Position numbers and translations under genes: made by a program. The notes beneath the pieces are model-generated. The model was not told where the DNA came from and did not search any database. It saw nothing but the letters and a program-made list of their open reading frames with translations. Source: Arthrobacter sp. MAHUQ-56 (GTDB lineage: Bacteria; Actinomycetota; Actinomycetes; Actinomycetales; Micrococcaceae). Taken from it: DNA of 64,000 nt. Location of the stretch: NCBI RefSeq assembly GCF_019710585.1, contig NZ_JAIFZQ010000020.1:714265-778264 (forward strand). Direction: 5' to 3'. This document shows, piece after piece, positions 52,494 through 62,762 of this stretch (positions are counted from its first letter, which is position 1; each line of letters begins with the position of its first letter).

Positions 52494-52590
52494 CTGCGGG
52501 AGCCTGCGGCAGCTGTCATAAAGCGCCGGGCTGAGAGGGCGTCAGAGCCGACCGCTTGACCTGATCCGGTTAATACCGGCGTAGGGAAGG
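52494..52590 (+). ncRNA. TPP riboswitch (THI element)
   Basis: The conserved THI-box pieces appear in order: CGGGAGCC at the 5' side, GGGCTGAGAGGG (pyrimidine-sensing helix), then GACCGCTTGACCTGATC, CCGGTTAATACCGGCG and GTAGGGAAG at the 3' side. It lies directly before thiO. The GGGAAGGAAA at its end is also the ribosome site, so bound TPP probably blocks translation of the thiOSG message. Confidence 0.95.
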
Positions 52591-52596
52591 AAACAG

Positions 52597-53867
52597 ATGG
52601 GCATTCCCCTCGACATTTCATCCGGGCCCGAAGATCCCCAGATCCATGCCGGCGTTGCCGTCATCGGCGGGGGAGTGGTGGGGCACGGCATCGCCTGGGA
52701 GGCGCAGCGCTCCGGGCGGTCGGTGGTACTGGTGGATGACGCACCGGGAAGCGGCGCCAGTTGGGCCGCCGCGGGCATGCTGGCGCCGGTGAGCGAACTG
52801 CACTACCAGGAGGAGGACCTCCTGGAACTCATGCTCGAGTCATCCTCGCTCTGGCCCGGCTTCGCCGCCGGAGTCGCCGCCGCAACGGGTTCGGATTCCG
52901 GATACCTGACGACGCCGACCCTCGCCGTGGGTGCCGACGCCGCCGACCGCGCGGCGCTGATGGACCTGCGCCGGGTGCAGCAGGCCAACGGCCTGGAAGT
53001 GGAACCCCTCACTGTGCGGGAGGCCCGCCGGCGCGAGCCCCTGCTCAGCCCCGGCATTGCCTGCGCCCTGGACACCCCGGCCGACCACCAAGTGGATCCG
53101 CGGCGGCTGGTGGGCGCAATCCGGCTGGCCCTCGCCGGTGCCGCCGCGTGGACCCCCGAACTTGCGGTCGAAGGTGCCGCTGACGGCTTTGCGGTGCAGG
53201 ACCGGGCCGCCGGGCTGCTGTGGGACGGCGGAAAGGTTGCCGGTGTGCGCCTCGCCGGCGGCGGCACCATCCACGCCACGGAAACGGTGGTGGCCAACGG
53301 GCTGCAGGCTCCTGGACTCGGGGGACTGCCCGACGGACTGCGCCTGCCCCTGCGCCCCGTGCACGGGGACATCCTCCGCCTCGCCGTCCCCCAGCACCTC
53401 CGTCCGCTGGTGACCTCAACGGTGCGGGGCCTGGTCCACGGGCTTCCCGTGTACATCGTTCCCCGCCAGGACGGAACCGTAGTGATCGGAGCCACCCAAC
53501 GTGAGGATGCGCTCCCGGATGCGGTGAGCGCCGGCGGCGTCTACCAACTGCTCCGGGACGCCCAGGCGCTGGTGCCGGCCGTCGCCGAACTGGAACTGCT
53601 CGAATGCACCGCCCGCGCCCGTCCCGCAACGCCGGACAACGCCCCGCTGCTGGGCCGGGTGCCCTTGCCGGCCGGGTCGGGCGCGCACATTCCCGGCCTC
53701 ATCATCGCCACCGGATTCTTCCGCCACGGCGTCCTGCTCACCCCCGCGGCGGCGGCCATCTGCCGGGACCTTCTGGACGGCACCGCCGACCCCCGCTGGT
53801 CCCCGTTCAGTCCGGACAGGTTCTCGCGGCCACTGGCGGCCACCGGCACCCACATCAAGGAGACAGC

Positions 53868-53871
<4 letters not shown>
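52597..53871 (+). CDS. thiO: Glycine oxidase ThiO
   Basis: ThiO oxidises glycine to iminoglycine for thiazole synthesis. It is an FAD-dependent DAO-family oxidoreductase of 424 residues. The dinucleotide motif GGGVVGHGIAWEAQRSG begins at residue 24 and GASWAAAGMLAP marks the second FAD block. The C-terminal catalytic segment has CTARARPATPDNAPLLG and TGFFRHGVLLTPAAA. It opens the riboswitch-controlled operon and overlaps thiS by 4 nt. Confidence 0.93.
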
Positions 53872-54927
<1,056 letters not shown>

Positions 54928-54940
54928 ACCGCGCCTTAAC

Positions 54941-54984
54941 GCGACTGTGGCCACCACCCCGGGAAGGGTGGTGGCCACAGTCGC
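54941..54984. terminator. Bidirectional terminator after thiG
   Basis: A perfect 19-bp stem (54941-54959 with 54966-54984) with a 6-nt loop. Confidence 0.8.
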
Positions 54985-54996
54985 ATTACGGCCCGT

Positions 54997-55299
54997 TCAC
55001 CGGCGGAGGATGGCAGTAAGCCGCTCCATGTCGTGGCGCGCACGGGTGCGGCCAAGGTAGGCGACGGCGCCGATGGAAGCCGCGGTGCCGAGCACCACGG
55101 GCAGGACCCACGGCAGCCAGGTCAGTCCGGGCAGGTAGCCAAACCCGGCCGCCACCAGGATGATCCACGTCAACGCAGCGACACCTGCGGCGACACCGGC
55201 GGCAACACCCGCGCCGTACTTGGCATGCCGCCTGTCATTGGCCCAGACAATAAAACCCGCGGCAACGGTGGCCAGCACCACAATGGTCAGCGAAAGCAT
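54997..55299 (-). CDS. Small membrane protein of unknown function
   Basis: A 100-residue protein with three hydrophobic segments at about 2-19, 30-52 and 58-82, and a basic C-terminus (GRTRARHDMERLTAILRR). I recognise no family. The middle region has a small AGVAAGVAAG repeat. It follows the DUF3107 gene by 33 nt on the same strand, so co-transcription is likely. AGGAG is visible on the minus strand just before its start. Confidence 0.7.
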   Translation of the reverse strand: MLSLTIVVLATVAAGFIVWANDRRHAKYGAGVAAGVAAGVAALTWIILVAAGFGYLPGLTWLPWVLPVVLGTAASIGAVAYLGRTRARHDMERLTAILRR

Positions 55300-55332
55300 G
55301 GATCTCCTTGCAGGAACGTGCCGGCGGCCGGA

Positions 55333-55557
55333 CTAGAACTGGCCGAAGCCTACGCGCCGCACCTCTTCGGCGCCGATCTCCACGTACGCCAAGGCATTTC
55401 CCGGAACAATGATCAGGCGTCCCTTGTCATCCTTCAGCCGCAGTTCGTTTCCTTCGCTGATTGCGTGGCCGACAACCTTGGCCACGGTCTCCGCGTCCTG
55501 CGTCGATTCCAGCACGATTTCCCGGCCCACATTCTGAACGCCGATCTTAATTTCCAA
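55333..55557 (-). CDS. DUF3107 protein
   Basis: A 74-residue protein of the DUF3107 family (Rv3208A type), found in most actinobacteria: MEIKIGVQNVGREIVLEST, then VAKVVGHAISEGNELRLKDDKGRLIIVPGNALAYVEIG in segments. It has no membrane segment. The function is unknown. The TetR-type gene lies just upstream and is also paired with this family in mycobacteria (Rv3208-Rv3208A). Confidence 0.93.
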   Translation of the reverse strand: MEIKIGVQNVGREIVLESTQDAETVAKVVGHAISEGNELRLKDDKGRLIIVPGNALAYVEIGAEEVRRVGFGQF

Positions 55558-55606
55558 AGGGGGCCTCCCAGCCAGTCAATGCGGTTGATGATGTCTTATT
55601 TGTAGT

Positions 55607-56290
55607 CTAGGACTCTTTGGGGAAGCGAGAGATTCCGCGCCAAGCTAAACGGTAGATGAGGTCGCTGGCCACATCCAGGTCGAGATTCCCGTCCGTTTCG
55701 AGCCAGTACCGCGCACTGACCTGCGCCATGCCGGCCAAACCCCGGCCCAGGAGTGCCGCTTCAATGTGGGGGAGTTTGGTGTCTTCTGCGATCACGCGTG
55801 CAATGGCATCGGCAAATGTCCGGTTGAAGGTTTCCAGCCGCGAGCTGACATCGGGGTCGTTGATCAGGTCCGATTCGAACACCAGGCGGTGCGCCTGGTC
55901 GTCACTGGCGATGAAACGGAAGTAGGCACGCATCACGGCCTGCACGCGTTCGTCGTTGTCGGTGGTGGAGTTCAGGGCGCCGAGCATCAGCTCGGTCAGC
56001 GAGGCGAGGTGGCTTTCCAGCAGGGCAAGGTACAGCTCGCGTTTGGACGGGAAGTGCTGGTAAAGCACCGGTTTGCTGACATGGGCCGTTTCGGCAATCT
56101 CGTCCATGGCCGCGCCGTGGTAACCGTTGGCCACGAAGACCTCCTGCGCTGCGGAGAGAAGCTGCGCGCGCCGTTCGTCCCGGGGTAGCCGGGCGGACCG
56201 TTGGCCTGCGGGGCGGGAGGGAGTTTGCGGTTCGGCTGCGGGCGGGCGGTCAGCCCGTGCTTCAGGGACCACAGTTATCCTTCTTTCCAT
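55607..56290 (-). CDS. TetR/AcrR-family regulator
   Basis: A 227-residue regulator. The first 40 residues are a Pro/Arg-rich extension, then the helix-turn-helix follows (about 40-90): AAQEVFVANGYHGAAMDEIAETAHVSKPVLYQHFPSKRELY in segments. The ligand domain (about 95-225) ends in DLIYRLAWRGISRFP. It corresponds to Rv3208, whose role is not firmly known. The ATG at 56290 was taken; the frame continues 20 codons upstream through the promoter of moeZ, which I judge non-coding. Confidence 0.9.
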   Translation of the reverse strand: MERRITVVPEARADRPPAAEPQTPSRPAGQRSARLPRDERRAQLLSAAQEVFVANGYHGAAMDEIAETAHVSKPVLYQHFPSKRELYLALLESHLASLTELMLGALNSTTDNDERVQAVMRAYFRFIASDDQAHRLVFESDLINDPDVSSRLETFNRTFADAIARVIAEDTKLPHIEAALLGRGLAGMAQVSARYWLETDGNLDLDVASDLIYRLAWRGISRFPKES

Positions 56291-56345
56291 TGCAGTTACC
56301 TTCACTTTACTGCGGGGTAATATGACCCGGCAGCATCCCGGGGCA

Positions 56346-56351
56346 TACATT
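56346..56351 (+). promoter_or_regulatory. Candidate -10 for leaderless moeZ
   Basis: TACATT ends 5 nt before the ATG at 56357. Confidence 0.3.
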
Positions 56352-56356
56352 GAAGT

Positions 56357-57556
56357 ATGGCTTCGTCTTTCACCGCAAATGTTTCAACCCTGTCCCTGGA
56401 TCCGCTGGTGGAACCTGCCGGGGAACTCAGCCCCGAAGAGGTCGAACGGTATTCGCGCCACTTGATCATTCCTGAAATCGGCGCGCTCGGCCAACGGCGG
56501 CTCAAGAACGCCAAAGTGCTCGTCATCGGTGCCGGTGGCCTGGGTTCGCCCGCCCTCCTGTACCTGGCTGCAGCCGGCGTGGGGACACTGGGCATCGTCG
56601 ATGATGACACCGTTGACCTCAGCAACCTGCAGCGCCAGGTGATCCACGGCGTCAGCGACGTTGGCCGGCCCAAGATCGAATCCGCCCGCGACGCGATCGC
56701 CGTGCTGAATCCCCTGGTGGACGTCCGGCTGCACAACGTCCGGCTGGACGCATCCAACGCCCTGGACCTGTTCGCCGGCTACGACCTGATCCTCGACGGG
56801 GCCGACAACTTTGCCACGAGGTATTTGGTGAATGACGCCGCCGCCATCCTGGGCAAGCCCTACGTGTGGGGTTCCATCTTCCGTTTCGACGGCCAGGTCA
56901 GCGTCTTCTGGGAGAAGCACGGCCCCACGTACCGGGACCTGTACCCGGAGGCCCCGCCTGCCGGTTCCGTGCCCTCCTGCGGCGAGGGCGGCGTGTTCGG
57001 CATGCTGTGCGCCGCCGTGGGATCGCTCATGGTGACCGAGGCAGTGAAGCTGATCACCGGCGTCGGGCGTTCCCTGTTGGGCCGGGTGGCACTTTTTGAC
57101 GCCCTGGGTGGCAGTTGGCGCGAGATCCGCGTGTCCAAGGACCCCGCCGCGGAACCCATCACCGAGCTGACCGATTACGAAGCGTTCTGCGGGATCGCAC
57201 CGGAAGCCGCCACAGACAAGGAACACACCGTGACGGCCACGCAGCTGGCCACCATGCTGGCGTCCCGGAAGGCCGGGCTGAAGGACTTCGAGCTGGTGGA
57301 TGTTCGGGAAGCCGGCGAATACGACATCGTCCGGATCGATGGCGCGAAGCTCATCCCGCAGGGACGGATCCTGGCGGGGGAGGCGTGGAACGAACTCCCG
57401 CAGGACCGGGACATCGTCTTCCACTGCAAGGCGGGGACGCGTTCAGCGAACGTGCTGGCGGCCGCGCGTCAGGCCGGCTACGAAAGGGTCAGCCATCTCG
57501 ACGGCGGCATCCTGGCCTGGGTGCGCGACGTCGAACCGCAAAAGCCCGTCTACTGA
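56357..57556 (+). CDS. moeZ: Adenylyltransferase/sulfurtransferase MoeZ
   Basis: A 399-residue fusion of an E1-like ThiF/MoeB domain and a C-terminal rhodanese. It adenylates the Gly-Gly tail of sulfur carriers (MoaD, CysO, ThiS types) and thiolates it. The ATP motif GAGGLGSP is at 58-65 and DGADNFATRYLVND at about 148-160. The rhodanese cysteine is C357 in FHCKAGTRSA. The CxxC pairs that hold zinc in E. coli MoeB are absent: only SCGEGG (C208) is seen, as is usual in MoeZ. ThiS, encoded 2.3 kb upstream, is a likely client. Confidence 0.94.
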   Translation: MASSFTANVSTLSLDPLVEPAGELSPEEVERYSRHLIIPEIGALGQRRLKNAKVLVIGAGGLGSPALLYLAAAGVGTLGIVDDDTVDLSNLQRQVIHGVSDVGRPKIESARDAIAVLNPLVDVRLHNVRLDASNALDLFAGYDLILDGADNFATRYLVNDAAAILGKPYVWGSIFRFDGQVSVFWEKHGPTYRDLYPEAPPAGSVPSCGEGGVFGMLCAAVGSLMVTEAVKLITGVGRSLLGRVALFDALGGSWREIRVSKDPAAEPITELTDYEAFCGIAPEAATDKEHTVTATQLATMLASRKAGLKDFELVDVREAGEYDIVRIDGAKLIPQGRILAGEAWNELPQDRDIVFHCKAGTRSANVLAAARQAGYERVSHLDGGILAWVRDVEPQKPVY

Positions 57557-57561
57557 CGTGC

Positions 57562-57620
57562 TTGCTCTATCAGATATGGCTCCCAAACCGGTGGTTTAGG
57601 AGCCATATCTGATAGAGCAA
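57562..57620. terminator. Long perfect hairpin between moeZ and hemA
   Basis: A perfect 22-bp stem (57562-57583 with 57599-57620) continues through one C/A mismatch into an AAACC/GGTTT inner stem with a GGT loop. It lies between convergent genes. Its AT-rich, near-29-bp form differs from the other terminators here and may be a repeated palindromic element. Confidence 0.7.
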
Positions 57621-57636
57621 CGGGGGTTTTGGCGGG

Positions 57637-58956
57637 TCAGGCGGTTTCGCGGCCTTGGTGGTCCACCGGGCACTCGGCCGCTGCGGCGGCGGAGGGAGCG
57701 GGCTGCTCCACCGTGATGCCATACAGGGCCTCGAGGGCGGCCACATAGTCGTCCTGCTGTCCGTTGGCGGCGAGCTCGCGGGCGCGCACCGTGGGCACGT
57801 GCAGCAACTGCTTGACCATCCGGCGCAGCGCGAACTCGACTTCCTCGGCGGCGGCGGTGCACCCGTGGCGGGCACGGACCTTTTCCATTTCCGCGTCCAG
57901 CACGTTCATCGTGTGGCGGCGCAGGGCAACGATGGCAGAGTCCACGGACCGGGCTTCGCGCTCCTGCTCGAACGCCTTTGCAGCGCCCTTGACGATGCCG
58001 CTCGCCTGGGCCAGGGATTCCGCCTGCTCCTGGGGCGCCGCGAGTCGCACGGACTCGAGGGTCAGCAGCTCGACGCCGTCCAGTTCGCCCACCGCGGGGT
58101 CGAAGTCGTGGGTGAGGGCGAGGTCGATGGCTATCAGGGGCTGCTGGGAGTTCGCGCGCACCTGGGCCAGTTCGTCGGCCTCCACCCGGGTATCGGAACC
58201 GCTGCAGCCGATCATTACGTCGGCCGCTGCGACGGCGGGCCGCAGCGACTCGGTGTCCAGGGCTGTGCCGCCCCGGGTTGCCACGAAGCCTTCGGCCCGT
58301 CCGGAGGAGGAGAAGACGGAGATGTCCGTGCAGCCGCGTTCGCGCAGCAGCGCCATGGTGGCGCCGGCGTAGGCGCCGGTCCCGAAGACCACCACCTTCT
58401 TGGCGGACCAGTCGGCGTTCTCGGACAGGTCGGTTGCGAGGTCCAGCGCCACGGAAACAATCGAAAGGCCGCGGGAACCGAGGGCGGTCTGGGCGCCGAC
58501 ATCCTTGGCCGTCTTGGAAGCGGCCTGGAACAGCCGGACCAGCCCGGAGCTGGCGGTGCCTTCGTGCTGGGCGGTGATCAGGGCCCGCCGCACCTGGCCG
58601 GCAATCTCGCGTTCACCCACGACGGCGGAATCCAGGCCCGCGCTCACGGCGAACAGGTGCTGGGTCACTTCCGACCCGGTGCGGGTACTGAAGGAACGCG
58701 ATACGAGGGGCTCGGCCAGTCCGCTGGCCTCGCTGATGCGGGCCACGAGCGCCGCCCGTGCGGCCTCGACGTCGTCCGCGTTGCGGGCTTCCCCGTAAAT
58801 TTCGTAACGGTTGCAGGTGGCCAGGACCACGGCGCCCGCCACTGCCGGGGATTCCGTCAGCGCGGATGCGGCAATGCCGGAGGAACCGTTGCTCAACTGA
58901 GCGACGGTTTCAAGGTCGATGTCGGCGTGTGTAGCCACCAATGAGAAAAGAACCAC
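57637..58956 (-). CDS. hemA: Glutamyl-tRNA reductase
   Basis: HemA reduces glutamyl-tRNA to glutamate-1-semialdehyde with NADPH, the first step of the C5 tetrapyrrole route. The chain of 439 residues starts [22 protein letters not shown]. The nucleophile is C48 in [10 protein letters not shown]. Other blocks are [33 protein letters not shown], the NADPH motif [11 protein letters not shown] and [13 protein letters not shown]. The GTG at 58956 gives the family N-terminus; the open frame upstream is not conserved-looking. A TATGAT hexamer lies 9 nt before the start. It is divergent from hemE. Confidence 0.95.
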   Translation of the reverse strand: MVLFSLVATHADIDLETVAQLSNGSSGIAASALTESPAVAGAVVLATCNRYEIYGEARNADDVEAARAALVARISEASGLAEPLVSRSFSTRTGSEVTQHLFAVSAGLDSAVVGEREIAGQVRRALITAQHEGTASSGLVRLFQAASKTAKDVGAQTALGSRGLSIVSVALDLATDLSENADWSAKKVVVFGTGAYAGATMALLRERGCTDISVFSSSGRAEGFVATRGGTALDTESLRPAVAAADVMIGCSGSDTRVEADELAQVRANSQQPLIAIDLALTHDFDPAVGELDGVELLTLESVRLAAPQEQAESLAQASGIVKGAAKAFEQEREARSVDSAIVALRRHTMNVLDAEMEKVRARHGCTAAAEEVEFALRRMVKQLLHVPTVRARELAANGQQDDYVAALEALYGITVEQPAPSAAAAAECPVDHQGRETA

Positions 58957-59115
58957 AGCAGACCAATCATAGCTTTTTCGCACCTTGGTAGAACAACCCC
59001 CCGGCCGCGCCGGCGGCCGGTTATGGCTGTGATTCCTGCCACGGGTTCCATGGCCGGGCCTGGGCAGACACGTTGTCGTTATCTTTTGCAGCTCTTTTTC
59101 GGCACAATCAAAAGC
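58957..59115. promoter_or_regulatory. Divergent promoter region of hemA and hemE
   Basis: On the minus strand TATGAT (58971-58966) is a candidate -10 for hemA. On the plus strand CACAAT (59103-59108) ends 7 nt before the hemE ATG. No conspicuous operator palindrome is seen. Confidence 0.4.
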
Positions 59116-60210
59116 ATGACTCCTAGCCCCGCCGTCTCCGCTGCCGGCACCCTTGCCGCCGACCACCCGCTGCTGGATGGCCGCACCGCGGATTCCCCGC
59201 TGATCACGGCCTACCGCGGGGGCAAGCCCTCCCGCCGTCCCGTCTGGTTCATGCGCCAGGCCGGCCGGTCGCTGCCGGAATACCTGAAGGTGCGCGAAGG
59301 CATTGCCATGCTGGACTCCTGCCTCCGGCCGGAACTGGCTTCGGAGATCACGCTCCAGCCCGTGCGCCGCCATGATGTGGACGCCGGGATCTTCTTCTCC
59401 GACATCGTCATCCCCCTGAAGCTGGCCGGCGTCGGGGTGGACATCGTGCCGGGCGTGGGACCGGTGCTGGACAAGCCCGTGCGCACCGCGGCTGACGTCG
59501 CCGCCCTGCCACAGCTGACATGGGAGGCGCTGGAACCGATCCGCGAAGCGGTCCGCCTCACCGTGGCCGAACTGGGCAAGACCCCGCTGATCGGTTTCGC
59601 CGGTGCACCGTTCACCCTTGCGGCCTACATGGTCGAAGGCAAGCCGTCCCGCGACCACCTTGGCCCCCGCACCATGATGCATGCAGACCCGGAGACCTGG
59701 GCCGCCCTGGCCAACTGGGCCGCGGACGCTTCCGGCATGTTCCTCCAGGCGCAGCTTGAGGCCGGCGCGTCAGCCGGCCAGCTCTTTGACTCCTGGGCCG
59801 GCTCGCTCGGCCTGGCGGACTACACGAAATACGTCGCACCGGCCTCCACCCGGGCCCTGGACCACGTCCGGCACCTCGGTGCCCCGCTGGTCCACTTCGG
59901 CACCGGCACCTCCGAACTGCTCGTTGCCATGCGCGACGTCGGCGTGGACGTGGTGGGCGTGGATTACCGGCTGCCGCTGGACGAAGCCAACCGCCGCCTG
60001 GGTGGGACGGTGCCGCTGCAGGGCAACATCGACCCCGCTTTGCTGGCTGCTCCCTGGGACATCCTGGAAGCGCATGTGCGGGACGTGATCGTCGCCGGAT
60101 CCGGGGCCCCGGGCCACGTCCTGAACCTGGGGCACGGAGTGCCGCCGGAAACGGACCCCGCCGTATTGACGCGCGTGGTCGAACTGATCCACTCGATCTC
60201 GCCGGAGTAG
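59116..60210 (+). CDS. hemE: Uroporphyrinogen decarboxylase
   Basis: HemE decarboxylates uroporphyrinogen III to coproporphyrinogen III. It has 364 residues. The N-terminal signature is [16 protein letters not shown], and the second conserved block [16 protein letters not shown]. Catalytic/substrate residues are in DIVIPL (active-site Asp), DSWAGSLG and VGVDYRLPL, and LQGNIDP and [11 protein letters not shown] close the barrel. The ATG at 59116 ([11 protein letters not shown]) was chosen; the frame is open upstream but overlaps the promoter region. hemY follows 4 nt after the stop. Confidence 0.96.
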   Translation: MTPSPAVSAAGTLAADHPLLDGRTADSPLITAYRGGKPSRRPVWFMRQAGRSLPEYLKVREGIAMLDSCLRPELASEITLQPVRRHDVDAGIFFSDIVIPLKLAGVGVDIVPGVGPVLDKPVRTAADVAALPQLTWEALEPIREAVRLTVAELGKTPLIGFAGAPFTLAAYMVEGKPSRDHLGPRTMMHADPETWAALANWAADASGMFLQAQLEAGASAGQLFDSWAGSLGLADYTKYVAPASTRALDHVRHLGAPLVHFGTGTSELLVAMRDVGVDVVGVDYRLPLDEANRRLGGTVPLQGNIDPALLAAPWDILEAHVRDVIVAGSGAPGHVLNLGHGVPPETDPAVLTRVVELIHSISPE

Positions 60211-60214
60211 TCCG

Positions 60215-61675
60215 GTGGGCACCTCCGCGGCCAGGCCTGGCCCGGCAATCGTTGTGGGGGGCGGGATCTCCGGCTTGCTGTCTGCCCGCGGGCTTGCCGC
60301 GGCAGGCCATCCGGTGACGGTGCTGGAAGCCGGCACGGAGTGGGGCGGCTGCGTGGGAAGCCACGAGGTGGCCGGCCTCACCCTGGACAGTGGTGCCGAA
60401 TCCTTCGCCACGCGGTCCGACGCCGTCTCCGGCCTTGCCGCCGAACTGGGCCTTGCGGACAAGATCGTCGCGCCCCGGCCGGGCGGGGCCTGGGTGCAGC
60501 TTCCCGAAGGCCCGCGCGAACTCCCCAAGACCGGAGTGCTCGGTATTCCCGCCAACCCCTGGGACCCCGAGGTCCGCCGTTCCCTCGGCGTGCTGGGAGC
60601 ATTGCGGGCCTCCCTGGACAGGATCCTGCCCGCCTCCGTGGGAGCGGGCGGCGAGGTCACCAGTGTCTCCGCCCTGGTCAGGGCGAGGATGGGAACCCGC
60701 GTGCTGGAACGGCTGGTCTCCCCGGTGGTGGGTGGCGTCCATTCCGCCGACCCGGCCCTGCTCGACATCGACATGGTGGCCCCGGGCCTGCGCGCAGGGC
60801 TGCAGCAACACCGCTCCCTCGCTGCCGCCGTTTCCGCGCAACGCCGCCGGTCTGCCAGTGCCGCAAGCAACGCTCCCGCAGCCCCGGCGGGCCAGCCGGC
60901 CAAAGCCGGCTCCGCCGTCGCAGGCCTCGAAGGCGGCATGCACACGCTGGTCAGCGCCCTGGTGGCGGACCTCCGTGGCAGGGACGTCACGCTGCTGACG
61001 CGAACCGAGGCCACGTCGGCCACGCGCACGCCATCAGGCTGGCAGGTCACCGCCGCGGGAAGGACCTTCGACGCCGCCCTGCTGGTGGTCGCCGTCGACG
61101 GTCCGGCCGCCGTCGGACTGCTTGAGGGCGCCGTTCCCGCCATCGCGGGGAAGAAGCCCTCGCCGGGACCCGACGTCAAGCTTGTGACCCTGGTGCTGGA
61201 CAAGCCGGAGCTGGACCGGCGCCCGCGTGGAACCGGAATCCTGGTGGCGCCGCAGACGCCCGGCATCGAGGCGAAGGCGCTGACGCATGCCACCGGGAAG
61301 TGGGACTGGCTGGCGGCTGCCGCAGGACCCGGTCGCCACGTGGTGCGGCTTTCCTACGGCAGGGTGGATGGCGCCGCGGCGCAGGCCCGCGGGCCGGAAA
61401 CGGACGATGAGCTGCAGGCGGCAGCACTGCGGGACGCTTCTGCGCTGCTGGACGTCCGCCTCGGGGCCGACGACGTGCTCGGCTGGGACGTTGTGCGGTG
61501 GCGCGGGTCGCTGCCTTTCGCCGCCGTCGGACACCGTGCCCGGGTGGCGGACATCCGGCGGGCCTGCGCTGCGGCCGGCAGCCTGGCCGTCGTCGGAGGC
61601 TGGGTTGCCGGCAATGGCCTGGCCGCTGTGGTGGCCGACACGCGGGAACAAATCCGGGATTTGCTCGCCGGCTGA
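60215..61675 (+). CDS. hemY: Coproporphyrinogen III oxidase (HemY/CgoX type)
   Basis: A 486-residue FAD protein oxidising coproporphyrinogen III to coproporphyrin III in the Gram-positive heme route, historically called protoporphyrinogen oxidase. The FAD motif is VVGGGISGLLSARGLAAAG (GGGISG at about 15-20), followed by LEAGTEWGG. Other landmarks are SGAESFATR and the C-terminal VVGGWVAGNGLAAVV. An Ala/Ser-rich loop at about 205-235 is longer than usual. Presence of hemQ and hemH in the same cluster supports the copro function. It starts with GTG 4 nt after hemE. Confidence 0.92.
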   Translation: MGTSAARPGPAIVVGGGISGLLSARGLAAAGHPVTVLEAGTEWGGCVGSHEVAGLTLDSGAESFATRSDAVSGLAAELGLADKIVAPRPGGAWVQLPEGPRELPKTGVLGIPANPWDPEVRRSLGVLGALRASLDRILPASVGAGGEVTSVSALVRARMGTRVLERLVSPVVGGVHSADPALLDIDMVAPGLRAGLQQHRSLAAAVSAQRRRSASAASNAPAAPAGQPAKAGSAVAGLEGGMHTLVSALVADLRGRDVTLLTRTEATSATRTPSGWQVTAAGRTFDAALLVVAVDGPAAVGLLEGAVPAIAGKKPSPGPDVKLVTLVLDKPELDRRPRGTGILVAPQTPGIEAKALTHATGKWDWLAAAAGPGRHVVRLSYGRVDGAAAQARGPETDDELQAAALRDASALLDVRLGADDVLGWDVVRWRGSLPFAAVGHRARVADIRRACAAAGSLAVVGGWVAGNGLAAVVADTREQIRDLLAG

Positions 61676-61720
61676 GCATCGCTGCAGGTCAGCCCGACAA
61701 ATGCACGGCTGCAGGCTGTG

Positions 61721-61753
61721 CCGGAGGACCCCTGGGGCGGGTCCGCCGGTTTT
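61721..61753 (+). terminator. Rho-independent terminator after hemEY
   Basis: An 11-bp stem with one mismatch (61721-61731 with 61739-61749) is followed directly by TTTT. It separates hemEY from the next gene. Confidence 0.8.
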
Positions 61754-61815
61754 CAATCGGGCCTGCGGTCTGGATAGTGTCGATGACTATGGTTCAACAC
61801 AGGTCCGAGCTTTCC

Positions 61816-62649
61816 ATGTCCCGGACCGGTATCCATGGGGGGCTCCGACGCGGCACCGCAGCTGCGGCCGTTGGAGCGGTACTGGTTCTTTCCACCGGCG
61901 TTCCGGCGTCCTTCGCCGACGATGCAACGTCTCCGCCCCGCGATCCGGCGGCGCAGGCTTCCGGCAGGCCGCAGCCGGTTCCGCGTGCCAGCCTCTCCGT
62001 GCCAGGGCCGCTGCTTCCGGCGGTCAAAGCTTCCCTCGCTGCCGGTACGACGACGGGCCAGGCCACCGCAGCGGCCTCCGAGCCCTCCCTGGCGATCACA
62101 CTGCCCCTCCCGGACCTTCCGCTTCCCTCACTCTCCAGCACGTCCCCCGCGCCCGGCACTCCGACCGCGGCGCCCACCTCGTCGCCGGGTTCCGCCGCTC
62201 CGGCAGCCCCGGCTCCGGCAACCGCTCCCACGCCGCCCGCCGCGGCCCAGGCCATCCCGACGGCTGCCGCCGCGGCCCAGTCCCCGGGCGACGCGGTCCC
62301 CGCCCCCGCAGCCCCGGCACCCGGCGCTGGAACGCAGGCGGGACCGGCAACGGCAGTCCCCGGCGCGCCGTCTGAAGGCGACGAAGCGGGCACGGCAGCG
62401 GGGGCCGGCTCAGCCTCCCCGGTGGTTACGGGCACTGCAGGCACGGCCCTGCCGACGGCGTTCGCGCGACAGCCGCATCCCGCCCAAACGCCGCAGGCTG
62501 CCGGAGTGCCGGCCGGTGGCCGCAGCGCCGTCTCATCCACGGCCACGATCGCCGGGCTGCCGGACGCGATGGTCTGGCTGGGCGTTGGACTCGTGGGGGT
62601 TGGGACCGCCGCCGGCCTGGTGTTCTTCCGCCTCCGCAGGCCCTGGTGA
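61816..62649 (+). CDS. Pro/Ala-rich secreted protein, C-terminally anchored
   Basis: A 277-residue protein with an N-terminal signal peptide (basic start, hydrophobic AAAAVGAVLVLSTGVPASFA), then about 200 residues almost entirely Ala, Pro, Ser, Thr and Gly, and a C-terminal membrane segment (about 250-270) ending in FFRLRRPW. It has no recognised domain. The form suggests an extended wall-spanning stalk. The ATG at 61816 fits the signal peptide best; ATGs at 61783 and 61789 would add 9-11 residues. It lies within the heme gene cluster but its relation to heme synthesis is unknown. Confidence 0.7.
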   Translation: MSRTGIHGGLRRGTAAAAVGAVLVLSTGVPASFADDATSPPRDPAAQASGRPQPVPRASLSVPGPLLPAVKASLAAGTTTGQATAAASEPSLAITLPLPDLPLPSLSSTSPAPGTPTAAPTSSPGSAAPAAPAPATAPTPPAAAQAIPTAAAAAQSPGDAVPAPAAPAPGAGTQAGPATAVPGAPSEGDEAGTAAGAGSASPVVTGTAGTALPTAFARQPHPAQTPQAAGVPAGGRSAVSSTATIAGLPDAMVWLGVGLVGVGTAAGLVFFRLRRPW

Positions 62650-62697
62650 CGGGCGTCCCGGCGCCGGGGCGAATCGGGGAGTGCGGTGACTTTAATC

Positions 62698-62718
62698 ACT
62701 TCTACGAGTTGTAGAAGT
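62698..62718. promoter_or_regulatory. Palindrome upstream of hemQ
   Basis: ACTTCTAC-GAGTT-GTAGAAGT is a perfect 8-bp dyad with a 5-nt centre, 44 nt before the hemQ ATG in an AT-rich patch. It resembles a repressor operator more than a terminator because it lacks a GC-rich stem. Confidence 0.5.
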
Positions 62719-62762
62719 TTTCGGTTTCGACTTGGGGGTAGCGAAGGGGCAAACTTGTAACC

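Noticed and set aside
62565..62569. LPDAM before the C-terminal hydrophobic segment considered as a sortase signal
   Set aside because: It does not fit LPxTG or known variants (no Thr-Gly), so membrane anchoring is enough to explain the C-terminus.
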